Source: a virus. Taken from it: a DNA stretch of 42,818 bases. The stretch is from positions 1 to 42,818 of the IMG/VR virus record IMGVR_UViG_3300046000_007924. One strand, 5' to 3'. Shown in pieces: positions 13,386 to 23,087 of the stretch. A model generated the notes under the pieces. The model made no database searches, was not told the DNA's origin, and saw only the letters and a list, made by a program, of their open reading frames with translations. Within the stretch, counting starts at the first letter, position 1. The number at the start of each line of letters is the position of its first letter. The position numbers were made by a program, and so were the translations under genes.

Positions 13386-14753
13386 ATGGCAGAAAATACA
13401 CCGGTTAGTCCTGGAATAAGATACCCTAATGACTATAGTTTAAAGACGTTAACAATCTTAACAGCAGTCACAACATTTGATGTTAAGTCTATTCTTGTTG
13501 AACTTTCTATCAATGAGGACATATACAATAATACAATGTCGGGTTACCTGATGGTTGTTGATGCATCTGGTTTTATTGAATCTTTGCAAATGAACGGCAA
13601 TGAATTTATTAGAATCACACTCAGTAAAATTGCAGGCGATACAAGTGGTGTAATAGATAGAATCTTTCGTATTTTTAAGGTTGCTAAAAGAAATCCAGAG
13701 AATGATGGAAATACAGAAACATATTCGTTATACTTTTGCTCAGAAGAATTGTTATTATCTGAACAATATAAAATTAGTAAGTCTTACAAAGGTAAAGACA
13801 TTACATCAAATATACTAGACGTACTCAGTACTTACTTAAAGATTCCCAAAAACAAAGTTGGTGTTATTGAAAACACATACGGTGTATATGACTTCATTGT
13901 ACCTAATTTAAAACCTTTTGATGCCATTAACTGGATGTCAAACTATGCTAGACCAGCTCCAGGCAATATTGGTTCTGATATGTTATTCTATGAAAATAAG
14001 TTTGGATTCAATTTTAGGTCTTTGCAAACACTTTTCAAAGGAACAGTTTATAATACTTACAGTTACAATCCAAAAAATTATAATCTGACAAATAGTAATT
14101 CAGAAAAAGATTTAAGAATCTTTAATGTAATGTCGTATGAAATCATGGATTCATTTGATACTTTAGGTGCAATCAATCAAGGTATTTTTGCTAATCGGTT
14201 AATGTCCGTTGATCCACTTTTAAGAAGATTTAAGGTAACAGATTTTGATTATGGAAAGTATTCAACAACTGCACAAAAACTGAATGAATTTCCAATAACT
14301 AACAATTATAAAAACCGTTTTGGTGATGGATTAAATCAAACTCCACAGTCAACATACAAACTCGTTCTAACAAACTTTAATCAAACTGATTCTGACTACA
14401 TAAAGCAAAACGACTCTGTACAACATGATGTTATGGCTGAAACGTTTATTCCAAATAGGACTGCACAAATTCCTTTAGCACAATATACAAGAGTTAAGAT
14501 TTCTGTTCCTGGTGATTCCGCACTAACTGTTGGTCGTTTGGTTAATTTTACTTTATTGTCAAAGAACTCAAACAATAGAGAGCCTGATGATTTTTATTCC
14601 GGCAAATATTTAATAACAGCAGTAAGACACATGGTTACTTTAACTGAATTCAAAACTGTTTTAGAATTGGCGAAAGAAAGTACAGTGAAACTTTATTCAG
14701 CTGTCAATAATACAAGTACATTATGGCAAAAAACGGCCAAAGGAGAATTTTAA
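13386..14753 (+). CDS. 27: Baseplate hub protein (T4 gp27-like)
   Basis: The 455-aa protein has the features of the gp27 hub (391 aa in T4), a trimeric torus that grips the gp5 spike: an N-terminal beta domain with YLMVVDASGFIESL, a central domain with IVPNLKPFDAINWMS, and a C-terminal domain with YTRVKISVPGDSALTVGRLV. The last resembles the VgrG/gp27 barrel. It is followed directly (no gap) by the gp5-like spike gene, the same functional pair as in T4, although in T4 the genes are not adjacent. Assignment rests on pattern and context. Confidence 0.8.
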   Translation: MAENTPVSPGIRYPNDYSLKTLTILTAVTTFDVKSILVELSINEDIYNNTMSGYLMVVDASGFIESLQMNGNEFIRITLSKIAGDTSGVIDRIFRIFKVAKRNPENDGNTETYSLYFCSEELLLSEQYKISKSYKGKDITSNILDVLSTYLKIPKNKVGVIENTYGVYDFIVPNLKPFDAINWMSNYARPAPGNIGSDMLFYENKFGFNFRSLQTLFKGTVYNTYSYNPKNYNLTNSNSEKDLRIFNVMSYEIMDSFDTLGAINQGIFANRLMSVDPLLRRFKVTDFDYGKYSTTAQKLNEFPITNNYKNRFGDGLNQTPQSTYKLVLTNFNQTDSDYIKQNDSVQHDVMAETFIPNRTAQIPLAQYTRVKISVPGDSALTVGRLVNFTLLSKNSNNREPDDFYSGKYLITAVRHMVTLTEFKTVLELAKESTVKLYSAVNNTSTLWQKTAKGEF

Positions 14754-15782
14754 ATGTCTAAGGTCATTAACAATTTTGCCGGATTAAATGGATTCATATG
14801 GTGGACTGGTGTAGTTGAAAATAGAAACGATCCTTTGAAGTTGGGTCGATGCCAAGTTCGGATTTTTGGTTGGCATACTGATAACTTACAATTAGTACCT
14901 TCTGAAGACCTACCATGGGCCTTACCTATGAATTCGGGTAATGTTTCACAAATCAGTAAAACACCTAAAGAAGGTGATTATGTTGCCGGTTTCTTTTTTG
15001 ATTCTGAATCTGGTCAATTTCCTTGTTTTCTTGGAGTAATTCCTGGAATTCCAGTTGAAGGTCCTAAAAAAGGAACTGGATTTTTTGACCAAAGAACAGA
15101 CAATCAATTGAAATCTTCACCTTCTCCGTATAATGAATCAGCATCTTTATATCCAAACATATTGAATGAACCTACAACTAGTAGGTTGTATAGAAATCAA
15201 AAAATTGATAAAACGATTATACAAAGAGAAAAAGACTCATTGGTTAAAAATATTCAAACGGCTGATGGATCAACTTGGTCTCAACCATCACCTTCTTATG
15301 CAGCAGTTTCTCCATATAATCAAGTTTTAGAAACAGAATCTGGCCATGTGATGGAGTTTGATGATACTGTGAATTCGGAAAGAATACATATAGCACATAG
15401 AACAGGAACATACACAGAAATACAGGCTGATGGTAAAAAAATAACAAAAATTGTTACTGATAATTATGAAATTGTTGCCGGAGATAATTTTGTTAATGTT
15501 TTAGGTAATTGTAACATCACAGTAAATGGAAATGCAAATTTATATGTAAAAGGAAATGTTGTAGAAAAAGTTGACGGAAGTGTAGATATGACTGTAAATG
15601 GAACAGTAAATGCTGTTTCGGAGTCTTTTAACCTAACGGGTCCAGTAAATATAGATGGAAATTTATCGGTTTCTGGACAAATAACTTCAACAGGAGACGT
15701 TGTTGGTGATGGAGTTAGTTTAAGTGGACATGTACATGGTGGTGTATCATCCGGTGGAAGTTTAACAAGCACTCCAATTTAA
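14754..15782 (+). CDS. 5: Central spike protein (T4 gp5-like) lacking lysozyme
   Basis: The 342-aa protein has an N-terminal OB-fold like gp5/VgrG: WWTGVVENRNDPLKLGRCQV, WHTD, LPWALPM and EGDYVAGFFFD (15-85). It then has ESGHVMEFDDT (195-205) and ERIHIAHRTGTYTE, typical of the start of gp5 C-terminal beta-helices, and short repeats such as NVLGNCNITVNGNANLYVKG (248-267). His326-x-His328 near the end (SGHVHGG) resembles metal-binding spike tips. T4 gp5 is 575 aa with a lysozyme between OB-fold and helix; no such domain fits between residues 100 and 195 here. It is the membrane-piercing needle; cell-wall cutting probably comes from the transglycosylase at 6883-8805. Confidence 0.87.
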   Translation: MSKVINNFAGLNGFIWWTGVVENRNDPLKLGRCQVRIFGWHTDNLQLVPSEDLPWALPMNSGNVSQISKTPKEGDYVAGFFFDSESGQFPCFLGVIPGIPVEGPKKGTGFFDQRTDNQLKSSPSPYNESASLYPNILNEPTTSRLYRNQKIDKTIIQREKDSLVKNIQTADGSTWSQPSPSYAAVSPYNQVLETESGHVMEFDDTVNSERIHIAHRTGTYTEIQADGKKITKIVTDNYEIVAGDNFVNVLGNCNITVNGNANLYVKGNVVEKVDGSVDMTVNGTVNAVSESFNLTGPVNIDGNLSVSGQITSTGDVVGDGVSLSGHVHGGVSSGGSLTSTPI

Positions 15783-15784
15783 GT

Positions 15785-15792
15785 AATAAATA
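15785..15792 (+). promoter_or_regulatory. Late promoter-like motif before gp25
   Basis: AATAAATA lies 4 nt before the gp25 ATG. A start would fall at or just after that ATG, so if active it could only serve downstream genes, or it may be chance in AT-rich DNA. Confidence 0.25.
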
Positions 15793-15796
15793 GAAC

Positions 15797-16189
15797 ATGG
15801 CAAATTTACAAAAAGTTTATACGGATTTAGATTTAACGTTCAGTCGTAGACCTGGAACGAATGATGTATCTATGCGTTATGATGACCAAGCAGTTATTGC
15901 TTCTGTTAGAAATTTATTATTGACAAACTTCTATGAGAGGCCATTTCAACCAAATGTGGGGTCAAATCTAGATAAACTGTTATTTGAACCAGTAAATGAT
16001 TTAACGGCTAATATTTTGGAAACAGAAATAAGAAATGTTATCAATAACTATGAACCTAGAGCCAAGATTGATTCTTTGCAGATAACATCGAATCCAAACC
16101 AAGCTTCTTTTTCTGTCTATTTGAGATTTTATATAGGTAATAACACAACACCGACTGCGGTTAATTTAATTCTTCAAAGGTCCAGATAA
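15797..16189 (+). CDS. 25: Baseplate wedge subunit (T4 gp25-like)
   Basis: The 130-aa protein is the size of T4 gp25 (132 aa) and carries the family pattern: YTDLDLTFSRRPGTNDVSMR, AVIASVRNLLLTNFYERPFQ and LDKLLFEP. gp25 sits in the inner baseplate where it nucleates the sheath through a sheath-like handshake fold; it is conserved in contractile injection systems from phage to type VI secretion. Its stop overlaps the gp6 start by one base, preserving the 25-6 pairing seen in other T4-like phages. Confidence 0.92.
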   Translation: MANLQKVYTDLDLTFSRRPGTNDVSMRYDDQAVIASVRNLLLTNFYERPFQPNVGSNLDKLLFEPVNDLTANILETEIRNVINNYEPRAKIDSLQITSNPNQASFSVYLRFYIGNNTTPTAVNLILQRSR

Positions 16190-18258
16190 TGGCATCAAAT
16201 ACAAATATTCAAGTTACTAATTTAGATTTTGGTGATATAAAGCAGAATTTCATAAATTATCTGCAATCACAAGACACATTCAAAGATTATAACTTCCAAG
16301 GTTCGTCAATGTCTGTTCTATTGGACATACTTGCATATAACACACAATACAATTCATACTACTTGAACATGGTAGCAAATGAAATGTTTTTAGATTCTGC
16401 ACTACAACGATCATCTGTAGTTTCTCATGCAAAACTGATGAATTATGTGCCACAATCAGCAATTGGACCTATTGCACAAATTAATTTAAGTTTTTCTGGT
16501 GTTAACACAACGACTTTCACGATACCAAAATATACAAACTTTATTTCCGAATCCATCGATGGCGTCAATTATAATTATGTGACTACAAATTCTACTACAA
16601 CTTCTGTAGCAAATAACACAGCGTCATTTACTGGTGTTGAAATAAAACAAGGTCGTCCATTAACCTATGCTTTTACAGTAAATTCATCAAACAATCCTAA
16701 TTATATTTTTGAAATACCAGACACCGGTATAGATGCTACAACAATGGCTGTAAGTGTCCAACAATCATCGTCAAACACATATTATGACATTTATAACAGT
16801 ACAACAAACTATTTGGAATTGACGCCAAAAGACTTGGTTTATTTCTTACAAGAAGCAACAAATGGAAATTATCAAATATATTTTGGTGATGGTGTTCTAG
16901 GTAAACAATTATCTGATGGTAACATCGTCAGAGTTAATTATATTTCAACTGATGGCACGGCCGGAGGTTTAGCAAACAACTTTGTTCTGATGGATAATCT
17001 AGGTGGAACAGCATTTGTAACGCCAATGCAAGCAGCTTCACAGGGAAAAAACAGAGAATCTATTTCTTCAATCAAGTTCCAAGCACCAAAAGCTTTTGCT
17101 TCTCAAGGTCGTGCAGTAAGTAAGAATGATTACATTACAGCAATTCAACAAAATTCTTTAGGTATATCTTTTGATGCGGTATCTGTTTGGGGCGGAGAAG
17201 AAAATGTTCCTCCTGTTTATGGCCAAGTTTTTATTGCAATGAAACCTGCCGGTGCCTACGATTTGACAATCAACCAAAAAGAATTGATTCTTTCTCAAGT
17301 TCTTAGGCCAATAAGTGTTGTGACGGTCGAACCAGTTATTGTTAATCCTGATTACACTTATATCCAAGTATCCGCAAATGTTGTTTACAATTCATCAAAG
17401 ACTGCACTACCTGCTGGTTCTTTGCAGGCAGGAATAAGAAATTCAATATACAATTATTCCTCAACAAACTTAAATACTTTCAATTCCACATTCAGTGCAT
17501 ATGATTTGTTAAATACGATTAACTCCTACGACAAATCGATTGTTTCTTCAGATTTCACACTCAATGTACAAAAGAAATTCTATCCAACACTTGGATCATC
17601 AACAGATTATAATCTATATTTCAATAGTTCTTTGAAACGTGGTTTGTATGGAACATCTTTGGTTAGTTATCCTGGTGTGACAATACCAAATCCAAGCAAT
17701 ACAGCAACAATATTAAGTGGTGTTTATTTTGAAGAAGTTCCAACCTCAACTGTTGGTGTTGATTCTGTTTCAGTAATCAGTACAGGTTATAATTACACTG
17801 GAACACCAACTGTGGTTATAACAGGCGACGGAACTGGTGCAACAGCTACCGCCAAAATCGTCAACAACAAGCTTTATTCAGTCACCGTAACGAATGCAGG
17901 AATTAATTACACATCTGCACTAGCTACTATAGTTCCTGCGCCTGGAGACACTACTGGTACAGGTGCATCTGTATTGGTAAAATTGCAGGGACAATATGGA
18001 GTAATCAGAAGTTATATTAATGATACTGTTAAAGGTAAAGTTATTGTTTCTTCTAATGTTGGCAGCATCGATTACACGAATGGTATTGTTGTTATGACCA
18101 ACTTTAATCCAATTTCAGTGGAAAATGATTTGGGACAGTTAACCATATCTGCGGTACCAACAACAACAATCATATCTTCTTCATTAAATAGAATAATTAC
18201 AATTGATCCTTTTGATCCAAATGCTGTAAGTGTTTCTGTTAACGCTAAGAAAAGTTAA
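16189..18258 (+). CDS. 6: Baseplate wedge protein (T4 gp6-like)
   Basis: The 689-aa product is similar in size to T4 gp6 (660 aa), whose dimers form the inner iris of the baseplate. The N-terminal part is typical: LDFGDIKQNFINYLQSQDTF, GSSMSVLLDILAYNTQYNSY, then YYLNMVANEMFLDSA and LMNYVPQSA. The middle has YFGDGVLGKQLSDGN and SQGRAVSKNDYITAIQQ, shared with J-type baseplate proteins. Near residues 523-585 a Gly-rich beta module (STGYNYTGTPTVVITGDGTG) has been inserted that also occurs in other baseplate proteins of this window. Confidence 0.9.
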   Translation: MASNTNIQVTNLDFGDIKQNFINYLQSQDTFKDYNFQGSSMSVLLDILAYNTQYNSYYLNMVANEMFLDSALQRSSVVSHAKLMNYVPQSAIGPIAQINLSFSGVNTTTFTIPKYTNFISESIDGVNYNYVTTNSTTTSVANNTASFTGVEIKQGRPLTYAFTVNSSNNPNYIFEIPDTGIDATTMAVSVQQSSSNTYYDIYNSTTNYLELTPKDLVYFLQEATNGNYQIYFGDGVLGKQLSDGNIVRVNYISTDGTAGGLANNFVLMDNLGGTAFVTPMQAASQGKNRESISSIKFQAPKAFASQGRAVSKNDYITAIQQNSLGISFDAVSVWGGEENVPPVYGQVFIAMKPAGAYDLTINQKELILSQVLRPISVVTVEPVIVNPDYTYIQVSANVVYNSSKTALPAGSLQAGIRNSIYNYSSTNLNTFNSTFSAYDLLNTINSYDKSIVSSDFTLNVQKKFYPTLGSSTDYNLYFNSSLKRGLYGTSLVSYPGVTIPNPSNTATILSGVYFEEVPTSTVGVDSVSVISTGYNYTGTPTVVITGDGTGATATAKIVNNKLYSVTVTNAGINYTSALATIVPAPGDTTGTGASVLVKLQGQYGVIRSYINDTVKGKVIVSSNVGSIDYTNGIVVMTNFNPISVENDLGQLTISAVPTTTIISSSLNRIITIDPFDPNAVSVSVNAKKS

Positions 18259-18262
18259 TTAA

Positions 18263-21200
18263 ATGTTACAAAGCAATCAGAAAACATCGTTACTGGTTCC
18301 TTACGAACTCCCTAAGTTCATTAGTGAGGACCCAAACTATGCAAATTTTGTTCTATTCATTCAGGCATATTATGAATGGATGGAACAACAAAATAATACA
18401 TTAGATTATAGTAAGAATCTTTTAAATTACATGGATGTGGATACAACCACGGATGAGTTTCTACAATACTATGTTAATGATTTTTTGTCTTATTTTCCTC
18501 AAGAAATCTTAGCAGATAAATCAAAAGCAATTAAGATAGCAAAAGAATTATATCAAAGTAAGGGTACGCCAGCTTCGTATAAATTTCTTTTCCGTGTTCT
18601 TTATAATTCCGACGTAGAATTTCTTTACACCAAAGATGTGATTCTAAAAGCTTCTGCTGGAAAATGGTATGTTGCCAGGAGTTTGAAGTTAGCCACGGGT
18701 GACAACAACTTTTTAAATATTCAAAATCTTCGTTTGTTTGGAAACATATCGAAATCAATTGCAACAGTTGAAAATGCAATTTATGATGGACTTAAAACAG
18801 AAGTTTTCATTTCAAACATTTCTCGATTGTTTCAATCTGGAGAAACAGTCACTGTTGTTGACTCAAATAATCAACCTGTTTATTTTCTCAATGGAGAAAT
18901 TGTTCCAATAGGAACAGTAGGTTCAGAAACTTTGTCTGCCTTGATTGTTGGCCAAATTAGTCAGGTTAAAATTGATCCAAATAATAGAGGTTTGGCTTAT
19001 AATACAAATGATCCGGTTGTGGTGTATGGCGGACTAAATGCAAATACAGTGGGGCCTGTTGGTGCAACTGTAAAAGTTGGAGCTGTTACTTCAGGTTCTG
19101 TTCAACGTATTGTTGTTGTTAGTGAAGGATTTGGATATACAGCATCCATTGCAAATTCACAAGTTGGTGGTGCAAACACTGTTATTCAATTCTCTAATAT
19201 AGTTGGAACAAGTCCAAAAGCTCCTATAGCTATAGTCGGTTCGTTAAATCCAGTTGGAATCGCAAATGTTACGTTTATTCCAACAGATAGTATTCAACTA
19301 AAACAATACCATTATCTTGGTAATATTGCAGGAAGTTCTGGTGCAAACACTTACAATCCAACTACAGGACTTTGGACACAACAAGCATACCAATTTGCAA
19401 ATTTGTCTAGTGCTAACGCAAACACATCTTTAGCCAATGCATTCTCGTTTACTGCATTTTCAACTTTTCCATTATCATCTGTTATTGTACAAAACCAAGG
19501 TGGCGGCATAACATCACCACCAACAGTTGAAGCAATATCAGAATATACAACTGATGTTTATTCACAAACAAAGATTGCAAATTTAGGTATTCTTGCACCA
19601 ATACAAATCATTAAACCAGGCTCTGGTTATGCAAACAACGACCAGATTGCAATACTTGGTGGTTCAGGATATGGAGCTTTTGCAAATGTAACTGTAAATA
19701 GTACAGGTTCAATTATCTCAGCAGGTTATGTTAGTAACTCAACAAACAGAATGTCTTTAGGTGGAATGGGTTATTTCAATGGTTTGCCTCGCGTAGTAGT
19801 ACAACGCACAGCAAACGGAAATGTAACTGTGAGCACGACAAGCGCAGTTGTTACTGGTAATGGTACAAACTTTACCACACAATTTAGTAATGGTGCTTTA
19901 TTGGTTACAAACACAAACATCGTTATTGGTACAGTACAGTCTGTCGTAAATGCAAACTCAATGATACTAACTGCAAATGCTTCCATCAATGGAAATGCAA
20001 ATAGTTATTATCTAGGAACTTCGTTGTTATCAGTTCCGGGAATTTTAGGCAGAGATGCTACTTTCTCACAAACATTGGATCGTGTTGGTTCAATTACTTC
20101 TTTTAATATCACTGAAAATGGGCAAGATTATATTTCTGCACCAAGAGTTTCTTTGAAAGTTCAAGATTTAATAGTTTCTAATGTTTCGATATTATTTATT
20201 CCATCTACTGGTGATGTGATATATCAAGGTGCAAATGTAAATACTGCCACATATATTGCAACCGTCGATTCTATTTTCGCTTTACAAAACGCCGTGCCGG
20301 CCAGCAATAGTATTTACCAATTAAGAGTTTACAACTATAACGCTATTCCTAAGAAATCATTGCCATTGAAAATCGATTCAAGTGCGTCTGCTCTTAGTTT
20401 AGTTGGTGGTTATACAAATATACGTAATACCACTTTTGATAACGATATAACTAATACAAGATTTGATTCAGCAAACGGCATCATAACTTACGGTGACGGA
20501 TTTGCAAAAGCAAATGCAACTTTCTTAAATGGTCTGGTTATTGCCGATGGTGAATACATAGGTACTTCTGGTCATCCAAGCTCATATGATATATTACAAA
20601 GTGTGGATTATAACAACTTCACCTATCAGATTACTCTATCAAAAGAGATTGAAAAATACCGTGACATTTTATTGAATCTATTACATCCAACAGGAACAAA
20701 AGTTGTTGGTCGTATTGCAATGGGATCAAGTAACACTATGGATTTCCATGCATTTGATGCTTTAGATACTGGATATTCATTAGGTTATTACGCTGGAGTT
20801 GCGGCAACTGCAACTATTCCTGCGGGCAATGCAACAAACCCAAGTAATAATGTTGTAAGATTCAACAATTTATATGGTGCGAATATTTCAGATTTTGTCA
20901 CCGCCAATACGACAGAGTTGATATTTACTTATGGAACAGAATTTAATGATGTTGTTCATGGATTGGTTGTCAAAATAAATGATGCAGCAAATACTGTAAC
21001 ACTAGAAGATAATGTTTGGACATATTTTGCCAATGTTGCAATTGGTACTTCTGGATCCAATGGTAATAACCAGATAATAAATATATCAACAGTAACATAT
21101 AGTTATAACATTGTCAACAATGGAAGTTATAGTAACACGATGTATCCTATAAAAGATATGATTCGTGTTGGTGATACAGTTACAGTTAATGGAGTGGCTC

Positions 21201-21421
21201 AAACAGTAACATCATTTAATTCACCGTTTACTTCTATTCTTTTAAGTGGTCCATTAACAAGTGGTGCAAATGGATATATTTCTGTAGGCAGAGGTATTAC
21301 TTCTTTGTATAACAATGTACAAATTATTGGACCAGTAGGAACACAGTATCTCGCAAAGTTGGGAACAGAAAACGGCGATATAATATCAACAGAAACAGGC
21401 GCTTGGCTACTAATAGGATAA
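18263..21421 (+). CDS. 7: Baseplate wedge protein (T4 gp7-like)
   Basis: The 1052-aa product is about the size of T4 gp7 (1032 aa) and occupies its place after gp6. The N-terminal region has LVPYELPKFISEDPNYANFV and LFIQAYYEWMEQQN, followed by YQSKGTPASYKFLFRVLYN, which I associate with cyanophage-type gp7. The rest is beta-rich and Asn/Ser/Thr-rich with GxGY modules (SEGFGYTASI; KPGSGYANNDQIAILGGSGY). gp7 forms the wedge backbone with gp6 and links to the peripheral fibres. The C-terminal two thirds look unlike T4 and may be lineage-specific decoration. Confidence 0.78.
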   Translation: MLQSNQKTSLLVPYELPKFISEDPNYANFVLFIQAYYEWMEQQNNTLDYSKNLLNYMDVDTTTDEFLQYYVNDFLSYFPQEILADKSKAIKIAKELYQSKGTPASYKFLFRVLYNSDVEFLYTKDVILKASAGKWYVARSLKLATGDNNFLNIQNLRLFGNISKSIATVENAIYDGLKTEVFISNISRLFQSGETVTVVDSNNQPVYFLNGEIVPIGTVGSETLSALIVGQISQVKIDPNNRGLAYNTNDPVVVYGGLNANTVGPVGATVKVGAVTSGSVQRIVVVSEGFGYTASIANSQVGGANTVIQFSNIVGTSPKAPIAIVGSLNPVGIANVTFIPTDSIQLKQYHYLGNIAGSSGANTYNPTTGLWTQQAYQFANLSSANANTSLANAFSFTAFSTFPLSSVIVQNQGGGITSPPTVEAISEYTTDVYSQTKIANLGILAPIQIIKPGSGYANNDQIAILGGSGYGAFANVTVNSTGSIISAGYVSNSTNRMSLGGMGYFNGLPRVVVQRTANGNVTVSTTSAVVTGNGTNFTTQFSNGALLVTNTNIVIGTVQSVVNANSMILTANASINGNANSYYLGTSLLSVPGILGRDATFSQTLDRVGSITSFNITENGQDYISAPRVSLKVQDLIVSNVSILFIPSTGDVIYQGANVNTATYIATVDSIFALQNAVPASNSIYQLRVYNYNAIPKKSLPLKIDSSASALSLVGGYTNIRNTTFDNDITNTRFDSANGIITYGDGFAKANATFLNGLVIADGEYIGTSGHPSSYDILQSVDYNNFTYQITLSKEIEKYRDILLNLLHPTGTKVVGRIAMGSSNTMDFHAFDALDTGYSLGYYAGVAATATIPAGNATNPSNNVVRFNNLYGANISDFVTANTTELIFTYGTEFNDVVHGLVVKINDAANTVTLEDNVWTYFANVAIGTSGSNGNNQIINISTVTYSYNIVNNGSYSNTMYPIKDMIRVGDTVTVNGVAQTVTSFNSPFTSILLSGPLTSGANGYISVGRGITSLYNNVQIIGPVGTQYLAKLGTENGDIISTETGAWLLIG

Positions 21422-21424
21422 AAA

Positions 21425-23074
21425 ATGTCAACAATTAAAATTTCAGAGTTACCAAAATTTCCAACAATCAATGCGAACACATCAAACACATTGTTTGTTG
21501 GTGTTGATATACCTTCTGCACAGACATTCACGTTTTCTGCCGAAACACTAGCAGAAGGTTTGTTTGCAAATACTGCACTTATTGTTGGTAATAATAGAAT
21601 TGTTTATCCATCAACAACAGCACAATTCTCAGGTGTTGCTAACGGTTTTTTACAACTTAACTTACAAAATTTTGCAAACGGAATATATTCTTCAGCTGAT
21701 TTTGTAGTTTCAACGGTAGACTCAGACAATTCAACCAAGTTTATCGACATGGGTATTGATGGCCCTTTGTATAATGATCCGGTCAATTATGCTGCATTTA
21801 AACCATATGACGGATATTTGTATGTTCATGGACCAGGAGACACAAGTCCACAAGGTAACTTAATACTAGGTACAGCAACATCTAACGCAATCATTAAGTT
21901 TATGGTTGGCGGAACAATGAATGAAAACATTGTTGGATGGATGACAAAGACTGGTCCAAAATTAAATACACAATCATATATCACCTATTCTGATAACACT
22001 CTCCAATCTACTGCGGCTGCACCTTATGCATATTCTAATGCTTCATTTTTGAAAGCAAACAATGCACTTGCAAATACGACAGGAACATTTGCCGGTAATT
22101 TGACTATTACAGGTGCAGTTGTTGCTAGTTCAGGTAATGTTGGTAGTTTAACAATTGCAAATAATTCAATTTATTCCGCATTAACCAATGAAGATATGAT
22201 AATTGGCCAATCAGGAGCAACTGCCAATTTAGTTATTAATCGCACAACAAACATCACTAAAGATATTAGTATAACAGGAAATTTAATATCTACAGGAACA
22301 CTCATTGACTTCAACAACTCGAATTTTGATCCAAATATTGCTTTTGTGCAAATAACTGGTGTCAATACAGCACACCAATCATCAAATTCAAACTACATGT
22401 TGCAAATTACAGGTAAAGCAAACTCTGTAACTCGTTTAGTGTTGGATAGTTTTGGTCAAAATACTTATCCTGTTGTCATTGGTCGCATGGGTCGTGGTTC
22501 TGCCGCTGCACCAGCAGCAGTGGCAAACAATGATGTTATAATGAGAATTGTTGGTAACGGTTATACTGGAACACAATTTCCAGGATCTAGTCCAACTAAA
22601 ATTGATTTTGTTGCAGCTGAAAATTTTACAGATTTGGCAAGAGGAACACGTATTGATTTTTATAATACAACTATTGGATCAAATACAATTCAAAGAATTG
22701 CATCATTTAATGCAACCGATGTTACATTTACTGGTGTCGTTAATCCACAAAAAGGATTTATCTATACACCTAGAATTCCCGCAGGTAATCAAACTGCAAT
22801 TACTATTGATTATGCATCAGATTCAATGATTAAAGCCAATTTGGTTGCAGATTTAACATTTTCACATACAAATTTCGTTACAGGTAAATTGGTGGAAGTG
22901 TGGTTGGTTAATTCAGGAGGAAATGCTAGAACAATAACACATGGTGTTGCAGCAATTAATTCCACAACAAACTCTTTAACATTCAATATGGCTGCAACAT
23001 CTGCTGCTTATTTGAAATACTTTAGTATTGATGGAAACCTTGCAAATACTTTCGTTTCTGTTGTATACGCTTAA
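21425..23074 (+). CDS. Structural protein, probably fibre-like, between gp7 and gp8
   Basis: A 549-aa protein starting with MSTIKISELPKFPTINANTS, a style seen at the start of other phage virion-bound fibre proteins. Residues about 190-215 contain PYAYSNASFLKANNALANT, the Ala/Asn heptad motif abundant in the tail fibres further on. Beta-repeat sequence follows (GNLTITGAVVASSGNVGSLT). The C-terminal 110 residues (PRIPAGNQTAITIDYASDSM onward, ending FVSVVYA) form a compact beta domain. No T4 counterpart is obvious. Its position between wedge genes suggests a baseplate-attached fibre or wedge decoration. Confidence 0.65.
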   Translation: MSTIKISELPKFPTINANTSNTLFVGVDIPSAQTFTFSAETLAEGLFANTALIVGNNRIVYPSTTAQFSGVANGFLQLNLQNFANGIYSSADFVVSTVDSDNSTKFIDMGIDGPLYNDPVNYAAFKPYDGYLYVHGPGDTSPQGNLILGTATSNAIIKFMVGGTMNENIVGWMTKTGPKLNTQSYITYSDNTLQSTAAAPYAYSNASFLKANNALANTTGTFAGNLTITGAVVASSGNVGSLTIANNSIYSALTNEDMIIGQSGATANLVINRTTNITKDISITGNLISTGTLIDFNNSNFDPNIAFVQITGVNTAHQSSNSNYMLQITGKANSVTRLVLDSFGQNTYPVVIGRMGRGSAAAPAAVANNDVIMRIVGNGYTGTQFPGSSPTKIDFVAAENFTDLARGTRIDFYNTTIGSNTIQRIASFNATDVTFTGVVNPQKGFIYTPRIPAGNQTAITIDYASDSMIKANLVADLTFSHTNFVTGKLVEVWLVNSGGNARTITHGVAAINSTTNSLTFNMAATSAAYLKYFSIDGNLANTFVSVVYA

Positions 23075-23080
23075 TAAATA
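23073..23080 (+). promoter_or_regulatory. Late promoter-like motif before gp8
   Basis: AATAAATA overlaps the upstream stop codon and lies 7 nt before the gp8 ATG. The implied leader is almost nil, so this is a weak candidate. Confidence 0.25.
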
Positions 23081-23087
23081 GAATATT

